DNA of 64,000 nucleotides from Agromyces luteolus (lineage in GTDB: Bacteria > Actinomycetota > Actinomycetes > Actinomycetales > Microbacteriaceae): contig NZ_WODA01000002.1 in assembly GCF_009729855.1 (NCBI RefSeq), positions 248,001-312,000 on the forward strand, read 5' to 3'. Position numbers and translations under genes: made by a program. Of this stretch, positions 27,026-35,320 are shown piece by piece. Every line of letters begins with the position of its first letter. The stretch's first letter is position 1. Below the pieces are notes generated by a model. That model worked only from the letters and a program-made list of their open reading frames with translations. It ran no database searches and had not been told where the DNA came from.

Positions 27026-27949
27026 ATGACGCAGCCGGACGCCGCACGGATCACGGTCGTCGGCGATGCCCTGATCGACGAGCTGCGCGACCCGTCGGGT
27101 TCGCGTGAGTTCGTCGGCGGTGCCGCCCTCAACGTCGCGGTCGGCCTCGCCCTCCTCGGCGAGGACGTCACGCTCGTGGCGATGCTCGGCGACGACGAAC
27201 CCGCCCAGCGCATCCGCGCCTTCCTGGCCGACTACGGCGTGCGACTGGTCGAGAGCCCGTCGGCCCTCGGCACGTCGCGTGCCGTCTCCGACCGCAGCGA
27301 GGGCGGCGAGCCGCGGTACGTGTTCAACGACGCCGCGCAGCACCGTCGCCTCTCGTTCGACGCCGACACCCGCGAGGCGCTGGGCGAGGCCGACCTCGTC
27401 GTCGTGAGCTGCTACCCGTTCGACGACGCCGAGCAGGTCGACGCGCTGCTCGACGCCGTGCGCGAGCCCGAGCGGCGGCTCGTCGTCGACGGCAACCCGC
27501 GCGCGGGCATGCTCCACGATCGGGACGCGTTCCTCGCGGCGTTCGAGCGCGTCGCCGCCTCGTCGCTGCTCGTGAAGGCCGGCGACGAGGACGCGGAACT
27601 GCTCGCCCACGAGCCGCTCGATGCCTTCGTGCGGCGACTCCGCCCGGGCCGGTCCGAACGGCCGGCGGTGCTCGCCACGGCCGGCCGGAGCGGGGCCGAC
27701 GTGCACCACGGCGACCTCGACGTCCACGCCGACATCGTGGACCTCCCGGGACGGGTCGTCGACACCATGGGCGCGGGCGACGCGACGCTCGCGGCGATCG
27801 TCCACCACGTCGCCCGCGACGGCATGCCGGCCGATCGGGCGGCCTGGGAGGCGGCGCTCGGCGAGGCGATGACGATCGCGGCCGCGACCGTCCGCCACGA
27901 GGGCGCGCTGCTCCGCACCGGCGCGACGTCGCCGCAACTGGGAAGCTGA
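27026..27949 (+). CDS. PfkB family carbohydrate kinase
   Basis: A 307-residue ribokinase-fold kinase: N-terminal VVGDALID...FVGGAALNVAVGLALLG (GG sugar-binding motif) and the C-terminal anion-hole/catalytic motif DTMGAGDAT with catalytic Asp252. Family members phosphorylate sugars or nucleosides such as ribose, fructose or adenosine; the specific substrate cannot be assigned. The ATG is preceded by GAGGAGG. No transporter lies adjacent, so its pathway is unclear. Confidence 0.9.
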   Translation: MTQPDAARITVVGDALIDELRDPSGSREFVGGAALNVAVGLALLGEDVTLVAMLGDDEPAQRIRAFLADYGVRLVESPSALGTSRAVSDRSEGGEPRYVFNDAAQHRRLSFDADTREALGEADLVVVSCYPFDDAEQVDALLDAVREPERRLVVDGNPRAGMLHDRDAFLAAFERVAASSLLVKAGDEDAELLAHEPLDAFVRRLRPGRSERPAVLATAGRSGADVHHGDLDVHADIVDLPGRVVDTMGAGDATLAAIVHHVARDGMPADRAAWEAALGEAMTIAAATVRHEGALLRTGATSPQLGS

Positions 27950-27966
27950 CGCGCCGAACGGGGGTA

Positions 27967-27997
27967 TTGCATCGGCCCCGGGACCGGGTCGTAGACT
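27967..27997 (+). promoter_or_regulatory. Possible promoter of the sigma/anti-sigma-like fusion gene
   Basis: TTGCAT (27967-27972), a 19-bp spacer and TAGACT (27992-27997). It would produce a leader of about 175 nt before the GTG at 28181. I see nothing else in that 180-bp stretch. Confidence 0.45.
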
Positions 27998-28180
27998 CGG
28001 CCCAACCGCTGATGGCGACATCGGCCCGGTGCGCACCCCCGATCGGCGCCCACCCCCGCGGACCCGATCTCGGCACCGTGCCACGCCGGAGGCGAGCCGA
28101 GTTCCCCGGCGCGCGCCACGAGACCCGCGTCGGATCGCCGTGCGCCCACCCACGCGCACGGTGCGACGAGAGGAGTGGCA

Positions 28181-29920
28181 GTGCCCGATGCCGCCGGCGG
28201 CCACCCGGCCACCTCGCCGCTCGCGCTCCCCGTCGTCGCCACCCCGACCGACGACCGGCTCATCAGCTCGGCGCGCGCGGGCGACGGCTTCGCCGTGACG
28301 CGGCTCTGGCATCGGCACGAGCCGGCCGCGGCCGCCGCCGCCGCCGCGACCCCGGGTTCGGCCGACGTCGAGTTCGTCGTCGAGGCCGCCGCGGCGCGGT
28401 TCTCGGCCTCGATCCTGGCGCCGACCGCCCCCGCCGGGGCGATGCGGCCGCACGTCCTCGCGGCGGTGCGCGAGGCCGCCTCCGCCGCAGACGGCCGTGG
28501 CGGTTCGACCGTCGGCCCGGCCCCGGCGCTCGTGGCGCCGGCGGCGTGGTACGCCGACGACCTCCCGGCCGGGCTCGCCGACGGCGAGGCGATCGCCGTC
28601 TCCTACACGTCGCTCGGCACCGCCGCCCAGGAGGCGCTCTGGCTGGCCGAGATCGACGGCCTCCCCCCGGTCGAGGTCGCCGCCGAACTCGGGCTCACCT
28701 CCACCGAGACCGAGGGCCTCGTCGCGACCGCGCACGAGGGCATCCGCAACGCCTGGATCCGCCAGGTCGGCGCCGCCGTCCCGGCCGGAAGCGACTGCGA
28801 CGGCGTGCTCGCCGAGCTCGGCGCCCCCGGCACCGGCGGGCACCGTGTGCCGGGTCGTGTCCGAGCACACGTCGAGTCCTGCGACGGATGCCGCGCCGCG
28901 GCGTTGCCCGCGGCCGAGCTCGCGCATCGACTCGTCGGGCTCGTGCCGCTGCTCGTGCTGGGCGGACCCTCCGGCATCGCGTTCCTCGAGGCGACGCGAG
29001 CGGGCTCGTCGGCCCGGGTGCTGGCACCGATCCCGCCGCTCGAGCGCCACCGCGGCGCCGTCGCGGCGACGACCGTCGGCGCCGCCGCCGGAAGCGCAGC
29101 GCTCGCGGCGTCGGGCGCGGCGTCGGCGAGCGCGGCACCGACCGGACTCGCGGCGACCGTCGGGAGCCTGGTCCGGTCGATGGCACGGATGCCCCGCACC
29201 CCGCTGCTCGCGACCAGCGCGACGCTCGCCGCCGCGGCCGCCGCCGTCGTGGTCGTCGCGGCGATCTCCGGCGGCACACCGGGCCTCGGCTCGCTCGATT
29301 CCGTTCCGAACGCCGACGGTGGTGCGGCCGACATCTCGGCACCGCCCACCGGCCGGGCCGCCCCGGAGATCATCTCGACGGACGTGCCCGCCGACCCCCG
29401 GCCGACGCCGGACGATGAGGCCGGACCCGCTCCCACGAACGAGGCCGCGCCGGACGCATCGGCACCCGACGGGTCCTCGCCCCCCGCCGACGGCGGATCA
29501 CCGGGAACGGGCACGCCCGACGCCGACGCCGACTCCTCCCCTCCGCCCCAGCAGGAACCCGGGAGCGCGCCGGCGCCGGCACCCGACGACGGCGTGACCA
29601 CCCCGGTGGGCGGGCCGACCGCTCCCGCGACCGGGCTCTCGTTCTCGGTCGGCGAGCCGGGGGATGCCGGATGGCGCCCGCTCACGGTCGCCGGCCCGCC
29701 CGGCGCAGCGTTCACGATCTTCGACAAGGGCGCCGTGCTGATCCAGGGCGTGCTCGACGGCACGGGCACGGCGAACTTCGCCATCCGCGGGTCGGTGAAC
29801 GGCCTCACGATCGGCTACACCTCGAACTCGGTCACCGCAGGCGGGGGCGACACGACCAGCGCGAAGTCGTCGGCCGTCAAGGAGAAGGGCCCGGGCGGGC
29901 CGCCCGGCGCCACCCAATAG
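28181..29920 (+). CDS. Sigma-factor-like / zinc-finger / transmembrane fusion protein
   Basis: A 579-residue protein of mosaic build. The first 60 residues echo sigma region 2 (DDRLISSARAGD...LWHRH) but lack its conserved core. Residues about 140-200 resemble sigma region 4 (LGTAAQEALWLAEIDGLPPVEVAAELGLT). A compact His-x3-Cys-x2-Cys motif (HVESCDGC, near 226-233) resembles an anti-sigma zinc finger (zf-HC2). A membrane helix follows at about 345-365, then a Pro/Asp/Ser-rich linker and a C-terminal beta-rich extracytoplasmic domain. Likely a membrane-anchored regulator or surface protein derived from an ECF sigma/anti-sigma pair; function unproven. The GTG at 28181 has GAGAGGAG at proper spacing; a GTG at 28175 overlaps that site. 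Confidence 0.8.
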   Translation: MPDAAGGHPATSPLALPVVATPTDDRLISSARAGDGFAVTRLWHRHEPAAAAAAAATPGSADVEFVVEAAAARFSASILAPTAPAGAMRPHVLAAVREAASAADGRGGSTVGPAPALVAPAAWYADDLPAGLADGEAIAVSYTSLGTAAQEALWLAEIDGLPPVEVAAELGLTSTETEGLVATAHEGIRNAWIRQVGAAVPAGSDCDGVLAELGAPGTGGHRVPGRVRAHVESCDGCRAAALPAAELAHRLVGLVPLLVLGGPSGIAFLEATRAGSSARVLAPIPPLERHRGAVAATTVGAAAGSAALAASGAASASAAPTGLAATVGSLVRSMARMPRTPLLATSATLAAAAAAVVVVAAISGGTPGLGSLDSVPNADGGAADISAPPTGRAAPEIISTDVPADPRPTPDDEAGPAPTNEAAPDASAPDGSSPPADGGSPGTGTPDADADSSPPPQQEPGSAPAPAPDDGVTTPVGGPTAPATGLSFSVGEPGDAGWRPLTVAGPPGAAFTIFDKGAVLIQGVLDGTGTANFAIRGSVNGLTIGYTSNSVTAGGGDTTSAKSSAVKEKGPGGPPGATQ

Positions 29921-29950
29921 CAGTCGTCCATCGGATCGTCGACCCGCTCC

Positions 29951-29971
29951 AGCCCGTCACCTCGACGGGCT
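29951..29971. terminator. Short hairpin after the fusion gene
   Basis: AGCCCGTC (29951-29958) and GACGGGCT (29964-29971) form a perfect 8-bp stem with a 5-nt loop, 31 bp past the stop and 42 bp before the next start. It may terminate or attenuate transcription. Confidence 0.5.
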
Positions 29972-30012
29972 AGGATCGCATTCCATGCTTTCGCAGCGAT
30001 CGGGGGACGCAC

Positions 30013-30534
30013 GTGGATGACCTGAACACCGGCACGACCGGGAACGAGCCGGGGATCAGCCGACGGGCGGTCGCGAAGGCGGCCGCATGGAGCGTGCCCG
30101 CCATCCTCGTCGCCGCGCCGGCTCCGGCGTACGCCGCGAGCGGCGGCGGTGCTCCCGGCGGCGTGACGCTGGCCTCCGTCGTCGGCAGCTGCGGCACCGG
30201 CCCGACCGGGACGATCAGCGTCACCCTCCCGAACCTGCCGGTCGGGTCGCTCATCCAGATCTCCCTGACGCACTCGGGCCAGGGCGGGTTCGGCGCCACG
30301 CCGAACTTCACGCCCACCAGCCAGAGCGGCACGACCTACGTGATCACCGGTGCCGGCGCGAACTTCACGGGACAGTTCGGCATCACCTTCTCGCTCGGCA
30401 CGAACCAGCAGGGCACCGTGACGGCCACCGTGACGGCGATCTCGGGCGTGACCGTCGAGGGCGACGCCACCGGCTTCGTCACGAAGCGACGCGACGGGAA
30501 CAGCAGCAACTACAACCAGTGCTCGGCGGGCTGA
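30013..30534 (+). CDS. Tat-exported small beta-rich protein
   Basis: A 173-residue protein with a twin-arginine-type signal (SRRAVAKAAAWSVPAIL, then a short hydrophobic core ending AYAA near residue 42). The mature part is Thr/Gly/Ser-rich with alternating hydrophobic residues, consistent with a single beta-sandwich domain; it has one Cys near each end (in SCGTG and NQCSAG), possibly a disulfide. No enzymatic motif is visible. The composition resembles the extracytoplasmic domain of the preceding fusion protein and the two may act together on the cell surface, but that is inference. The start is a GTG at 30013. Confidence 0.75.
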   Translation: MDDLNTGTTGNEPGISRRAVAKAAAWSVPAILVAAPAPAYAASGGGAPGGVTLASVVGSCGTGPTGTISVTLPNLPVGSLIQISLTHSGQGGFGATPNFTPTSQSGTTYVITGAGANFTGQFGITFSLGTNQQGTVTATVTAISGVTVEGDATGFVTKRRDGNSSNYNQCSAG

Positions 30535-30602
30535 CCGGCTGACTCGGGGCCCGCGGGCTCCGGTCCTTCCCTCCGCGCGCCCGCCGTCCCTAGCATGACG
30601 AC

Positions 30603-31739
30603 ATGACCGCGTCATCGCAGGCCGCGCCCGTGGCGGATCCGTCGCCCGGCGCCCCCGCCACCACCGAGGCGCCCGTCGGGCGTCGTGTCGCCGTCGAGAC
30701 CGAGGCGGTCGTCGGCGGACTCATCGCCGCGGCAGTGACCGGGCTCGCGGCCGCCGTGGTCTTCGCGGGCGACGTCTGGCCGCTCTGGGGCGGCTGGTCG
30801 GTGGGCGCGGTCGCCGCGATCGGCGTGCTCGCGAGCGGCATCCTGCTCGGCGCGGTCGGCTACTGGCGCTCGCGGAACCTCCCAGGGCAGGAGTGGCGTC
30901 ACGAACTGGGGCCGTGGAAGTTCTCGCTCGACGTCGCGACGGTCTCGACGGTGCACGGCATCATCGCCGCGATCCTCACGGTCGTCACGTACACGATGCT
31001 CCAGCGCAGCTTCGAAGGGCTCGTGGTCGACGCACTGACGGGAACCGGCGCGGTCGCGGCATCCGCCGGCCTCGCCGGGTACTGGATCTCCCTGTCGGTG
31101 TCGGCGATCACGACCAACCGGCTCGCGTCGCTGCTGGTGTTCTTCATGGCCTCGGCGACGCTCGCGAGCATGGCCACCGCGCAGGATCCGCAGTGGTGGG
31201 AGTACCACTTCAGCAAGCTCGGCACGGCGAACGACTTCTCGAGCGGACTCTTCAACATCGCGCTGATCGTGGCCGGCGGGTTCGTCACGACGTTCGCGCT
31301 GTACGTCGACCGCGACCTCAGGATCCTCGTGCAGCAGGGCGTGCTGCGGCACGCGTGGGCGCCGCGATTCATCTCCGTCGCGTTCGTCGTGATGGGCGTC
31401 CTGCTCGCCGGCGTCGGCGTGTTCCCGTTCGACGTGAACCTGGCGCTGCACAACGCCTGCGCGATCGGCATGTCGCTGTCGTTCCTGACGCTGCTGCTCA
31501 CCGCGCCCTTCACCCTCGCCGGCATGCCGGGGCGGTTCTTCTGGTTCTGCGGCGGCGGCGCCGCGCTGCTGCTCGGCGGCGCGATCCTGTTCGAACCGGT
31601 CGGCTACTACAACCTGACGGCGTTCGAGCTGCTCGCGTTCGCGACGATCTTCGGCTGGATCTCGGTGTTCATCCGGTTCGTGAACGCACTCGTGCGCCAC
31701 GACGCGATCGCGTCCTACGACGGCGGCTACTCGGTCTGA
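30603..31739 (+). CDS. DUF998 family integral membrane protein
   Basis: A 378-residue membrane protein with about nine or ten helices. It has the DUF998 hallmark loop (YHFSKLGT, near 202-209) and a disordered Ala/Pro-rich N-terminus of about 30 residues. The function of the family is unknown. The ATG follows TAGCAT (30591-30596) by 6 nt and lacks a Shine-Dalgarno, so the transcript is probably leaderless. Its last 13 bp overlap the convergent VTT-domain gene. Confidence 0.88.
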   Translation: MTASSQAAPVADPSPGAPATTEAPVGRRVAVETEAVVGGLIAAAVTGLAAAVVFAGDVWPLWGGWSVGAVAAIGVLASGILLGAVGYWRSRNLPGQEWRHELGPWKFSLDVATVSTVHGIIAAILTVVTYTMLQRSFEGLVVDALTGTGAVAASAGLAGYWISLSVSAITTNRLASLLVFFMASATLASMATAQDPQWWEYHFSKLGTANDFSSGLFNIALIVAGGFVTTFALYVDRDLRILVQQGVLRHAWAPRFISVAFVVMGVLLAGVGVFPFDVNLALHNACAIGMSLSFLTLLLTAPFTLAGMPGRFFWFCGGGAALLLGGAILFEPVGYYNLTAFELLAFATIFGWISVFIRFVNALVRHDAIASYDGGYSV

Positions 31740-32254
31740 CCGGCCTCGTCGGGCAGGATCGGCTCCACGGCGTCGGCGTGCCGCGCCGAGATCGCGCGCG
31801 CCTTGCGCGTGGCGAACTCGATGAGCACGAGGAGCGCGGCGACGGCGAGCACGCTGACGATCGCGGCCACCGGATCGCGCTGGGCGGCCTGGATGATCGC
31901 GTTCACGGTCGCGAGCCCGAGGACCCCGTAGAGCGTGGCCCACATCGCCCCGCCGACGACGAGCGCGGGGATGTACTTGACGAGCGGCATCCGCAGCACG
32001 CCGGCCGCGAGGTTGACGGCGGTCTGGAACCCGACCGTGAGGAACGACAGCGCGACGACCGGGGCGCCGAACCGCTCGATCACGGCCTCCGCGCGGGCGA
32101 GCTGCGGAGCCATCCGCCCCCGCCGTTCGAGCAGCCGCTTGACGCCGGCGCGCGAGCCCCGACCGAGTGCGTAGGTGCCTCCGGCACGGAGCAGGACGAT
32201 CAGGAACAGGGCGCCGATCGCCGCCGGAAGGGGCCAGCCCTCGAAGATCTCCAC
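31727..32254 (-). CDS. VTT-domain (DedA/SNARE-associated) membrane protein
   Basis: A 175-residue protein with four hydrophobic segments and the DedA/VTT signature (GAPVVALSFLTVGFQTAVNLAAGVLRM, about 73-99). Family members include undecaprenyl-phosphate and phospholipid flippases that depend on the membrane potential. The start is the GTG at 32254 with GGCGGT upstream. The 3' end overlaps the convergent DUF998 gene by 13 bp. The C-terminal tail is charged and cytoplasmic. Confidence 0.85.
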   Translation of the reverse strand: MEIFEGWPLPAAIGALFLIVLLRAGGTYALGRGSRAGVKRLLERRGRMAPQLARAEAVIERFGAPVVALSFLTVGFQTAVNLAAGVLRMPLVKYIPALVVGGAMWATLYGVLGLATVNAIIQAAQRDPVAAIVSVLAVAALLVLIEFATRKARAISARHADAVEPILPDEAGQTE

Positions 32255-32405
32255 CGCACCGCCTGTCGCCGTCGTCGACCGCCGGGGGCGGCGACCGCCG
32301 CCCGGACGTCGCGGTCGTGGGTACTCCCCGAGTCTATCGTCGTGATCCCTTCCGGGCCCGGCGGTGCCCCGATACTGTCGGACCCGAACGTGTGGAGGGA
32401 ACATC

Positions 32406-33941
32406 ATGACGCGGAACCCGGTCAAGCTCATCTCCGAGGGCTTCTCGCCCGTCCCCTCGCTCGAGGCGTACGACGCGGTCGAGGTGTCCGCCGTCGACGA
32501 GTTCGGCGGCGGCACGGGCGGCGCCGGCCTCGACGCGATCGGCGTGCTCGTCTTCGACGAGGGACCGCTTCCCGAGGGCATCGGCCTCGACCGCGAGGCC
32601 CTCGCGCGGGCCGGGTTCGAGGCCAAGCCGGGCCAGGCGCTCATGCTGCCGCAGCCGGGGCACAGCCTGATCATCGTCGTCGGCGGCGGCCCCGAGGCCG
32701 AGGCGACCGAGGCCACGCTCCGCGATGCGGGCGCGGCGTTCGTCCGGGCGGTGAAGAAGGCGACGACCGTCGGGCTGCGCGTGCCCTCGATCGGGTCGAC
32801 GGATGGCGCGGCCGCGGCGCGCGCGCTCACCGAGGGCGTGCTGCTCGGCCGCTACCGCTACGACGCGCTCAAGGCCGAGGCGCGCGAGCCCGCGCTCGAG
32901 CGGGTCGAGTTCCTCCTCGACGGCGTGGACGCGGGGGCGGCATCCGCCGGCATCGCCGAGGGCGTCGTCACGGCCCGCGCCACCGCGATCGCGCGCGACC
33001 TCGCGAACACGCCGCCGAGCCATCTCACCGCGAGCGACCTGGCCGAGGTCGCCGAGCTGCTCGGCGGCCGGTTCGGGTTCGACGTCGAGGTGTTCGACAA
33101 GGAGCAGCTCATCGAGCTCGGCTGCGGCGGCATCCTCGGGGTCAACGCGGCGAGCGCGGAGGAGCCGCGCATGGTCGTCCTGAACTTCCTCCCCGAGGGC
33201 ACGTCGACCGGGCACCTCGGCCTCGTCGGCAAGGGCATCATGTACGACTCGGGCGGCATCAGCCTGAAGCCGAGCGACCCGATGCACCTGCTCATGAAGA
33301 TGGACATGGGCGGGGCGGCAGCGGTCCTCGGCGCGTTCACCGGGCTCCGCGACCTCGGCGCGACCGCCCGCGTGACGGGCTGGCTGATGTGCACCGACAA
33401 CATGCCGTCGGGCTCGGCCTACAAGCTCGGCGACGTGCTCACCGCGCGCGGCGGGACGACGGTCGAGGTGAAGAACACCGACGCCGAGGGGCGCCTCGTC
33501 ATGATGGACGGCCTCGTGCTCGCCACCGAGGAGGGCGTCGACGCGATCGTCGACATCGCGACCCTCACGGGCAGCGCGCTGCGCGCGCTCGGCGAGACGC
33601 ACTCGGTCGTGCTGGGCACGAGCCAGCCGCTCGTCGACCGACTGGTCGAGGCGGGCGACGCGACGGACGAGGCGACGTGGCAGTTCCCGCTCGTGCGCAA
33701 GTACCGCAAGCTCATGGACTCGGACGTCGCCGACATCGCGAACCTCGGCGGCGTGAACGCGGGGGCGACCACGGCGGCGCTCTTCCTCGCGGAGTTCGTC
33801 GGCGAGACCCCGTGGGCCCACCTCGACATCGCCGGCACGATGAGCGCCGACAGCGACGACTCGTGGCGCTCCAAGGGCGCGACGGGCTACGGCGCGCGAC
33901 TGCTCGTCGAGGTCGCGAAGGGCTTCACGCCGGTCTGGTGA
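32406..33941 (+). CDS. pepA: Leucyl aminopeptidase (M17)
   Basis: A 511-residue cytosolic aminopeptidase. The C-terminal M17 domain has the catalytic/metal motif GKGIMYDSGGISLKP (Lys276) and the family signature NTDAEGRLVMMDGL (near 358); the N-terminal domain is the usual macro-like fold. It removes N-terminal residues from peptides using two divalent metal ions and forms hexamers in characterised members. The ATG at 32406 is preceded by GGAGGGAAC. Its upstream gap to the divergent VTT gene is about 150 bp and holds TACTGT, a possible -10, near 32374. Confidence 0.96.
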   Translation: MTRNPVKLISEGFSPVPSLEAYDAVEVSAVDEFGGGTGGAGLDAIGVLVFDEGPLPEGIGLDREALARAGFEAKPGQALMLPQPGHSLIIVVGGGPEAEATEATLRDAGAAFVRAVKKATTVGLRVPSIGSTDGAAAARALTEGVLLGRYRYDALKAEAREPALERVEFLLDGVDAGAASAGIAEGVVTARATAIARDLANTPPSHLTASDLAEVAELLGGRFGFDVEVFDKEQLIELGCGGILGVNAASAEEPRMVVLNFLPEGTSTGHLGLVGKGIMYDSGGISLKPSDPMHLLMKMDMGGAAAVLGAFTGLRDLGATARVTGWLMCTDNMPSGSAYKLGDVLTARGGTTVEVKNTDAEGRLVMMDGLVLATEEGVDAIVDIATLTGSALRALGETHSVVLGTSQPLVDRLVEAGDATDEATWQFPLVRKYRKLMDSDVADIANLGGVNAGATTAALFLAEFVGETPWAHLDIAGTMSADSDDSWRSKGATGYGARLLVEVAKGFTPVW

Positions 33942-33986
33942 CGGATGCCGCGTGCCGACGCCGCGGCCCGGCGTCGCCGCGACGCG

Positions 33987-34658
33987 TCAGACGGCGGGCT
34001 CGGCGTGCGTGCCGACCCAGCCCAGCAGCGGCTCGACCGCGCGCCACACGCGATCGAGGTCGGCCATGGTGGCCTCGGCCGGGAGGGTGGCGAGGCCGGC
34101 GAAGTGCGTCAGCCGCAGCAGGCGGATGCGCGGGTGGTCGCGATCGAACCCGCGCGGCGCGGTCTTCAGGAACGGACCGGCGAGCTCGAGCCCGTCCTGC
34201 TCGATCGACCGCACGACCTCGTCGAGCGCGGCGGCGGCGGGCCCGTCGGCCGCGATCGCCTCGCGTGCGCGCTGCAACTGCTCGCGGGACGGCTCGTACA
34301 GGCCGCCGCCGGCGTGCAGCCCCTCCACCGCGATCGAGACGTAGACTCCGCCGACGCGGCCCGCGGTCATCGCACCGTTGAGCTTGTACGGCGACTTGTC
34401 GGCGCTGAAGCGGACGTCGCGGTTCGGCCGGAACACCTTCGCCGGGCCGTAGCGCTCACCGGCGACCGCCGCGAGCCGTTCCAGCGGCATCCGGACGAAT
34501 CGCTCGTACTCGGATCGATGCGCCTGCCACCAGTCGCGCGAGTTGTCGGCTTCGAGGCCGGCGTAGAAGGCGAAGGCCTCGGGCGGGAACAGGCGCTCGT
34601 CGGGCGCGAACCCGTCGCCGGGGCCCATCGACCCGTCGGGCAGACGATCCGCGGTCAC
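33987..34658 (-). CDS. DUF2461 family protein
   Basis: A 223-residue protein with the DUF2461 pattern: FPPEAFAFYAGLEADNSRDWWQAH at the start, a central FRPNRDVRFSADKSPYK motif and GGVYVSIAVEGLHAGGGLYEP. The family is widespread but has no known function. I used the GTG at 34658, 13 nt after the glutathione peroxidase stop; ATG 34628 would shorten it by ten residues. The two genes are probably cotranscribed. Confidence 0.88.
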   Translation of the reverse strand: MTADRLPDGSMGPGDGFAPDERLFPPEAFAFYAGLEADNSRDWWQAHRSEYERFVRMPLERLAAVAGERYGPAKVFRPNRDVRFSADKSPYKLNGAMTAGRVGGVYVSIAVEGLHAGGGLYEPSREQLQRAREAIAADGPAAAALDEVVRSIEQDGLELAGPFLKTAPRGFDRDHPRIRLLRLTHFAGLATLPAEATMADLDRVWRAVEPLLGWVGTHAEPAV

Positions 34659-34671
34659 GATCGGCCCCGGC

Positions 34672-35208
34672 TCACTCGGCTGTGGACCGGCCGGCCCCGG
34701 CGTCACCTGCACCGCGGCCCGCGGCGTCGGGAAGCGCCGCCTCGATCGCGGCGACGATCGCGGGATCGTCGGGCTCGACCGCCGGGCGGAACCGGAGGAC
34801 CTCGCCGTCGGGGAGGACGAGGAACTTCTCGAAGTTCCAGGTGACCCGGCCGGCCTTGCCGGAGGCATCCGCCGCCTGCTTCAGCTCGGTGTAGAGCGGG
34901 GACTCGCTCCGCCCGTTGACCTTCACGCGGTCGAGGATCGGGAAGGTGATGCCCCACGTGGTCGAGCAGTACTCGCTGACGGCCTCGTTCGTGGAGAGCT
35001 CCTGCAGGAACTGGTTGCTCGGGAAGCCGAGCACGGTGAACCCGCGGTCGCCGTACCTGCGCTGCAGCTCCTCGAGCCCGCCGTACTGCGGGGAGAGCCC
35101 GCAGCGGGATGCCACGTTCACGACGAGCCTCACCTGCCCGGCCCAGTCGCCGAGGGTGCGGGTCTCGCCGGTCATGGTGCGGAACGGGATCGTCTCGAGC
35201 TCGGTCAT
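34672..35208 (-). CDS. Glutathione peroxidase-family thiol peroxidase
   Basis: A 178-residue thioredoxin-fold peroxidase. Catalytic residues are Cys36 in NVASRCGLSPQY, Gln66 in FPSNQF and Trp124-Asn125 in WNFEKFL. Such Cys-type actinobacterial enzymes normally use thioredoxin or mycoredoxin rather than glutathione to reduce hydroperoxides. A low-complexity Gly/Ala tail follows the domain. The ATG at 35208 has GAGGAG about 9 nt upstream. It heads a pair with the DUF2461 gene. Confidence 0.95.
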   Translation of the reverse strand: MTELETIPFRTMTGETRTLGDWAGQVRLVVNVASRCGLSPQYGGLEELQRRYGDRGFTVLGFPSNQFLQELSTNEAVSEYCSTTWGITFPILDRVKVNGRSESPLYTELKQAADASGKAGRVTWNFEKFLVLPDGEVLRFRPAVEPDDPAIVAAIEAALPDAAGRGAGDAGAGRSTAE

Positions 35209-35320
35209 GCGTCGCTGCTCCTCCGGTTCGGTGCATCCACGGTAGCGCGCAGCGCTGGGAGTCGGCTCGCAGTTCCGGGGATCGGGCTCCGGTTGCGGGC
35301 CGTCGACGCCGCTTCGGGCG

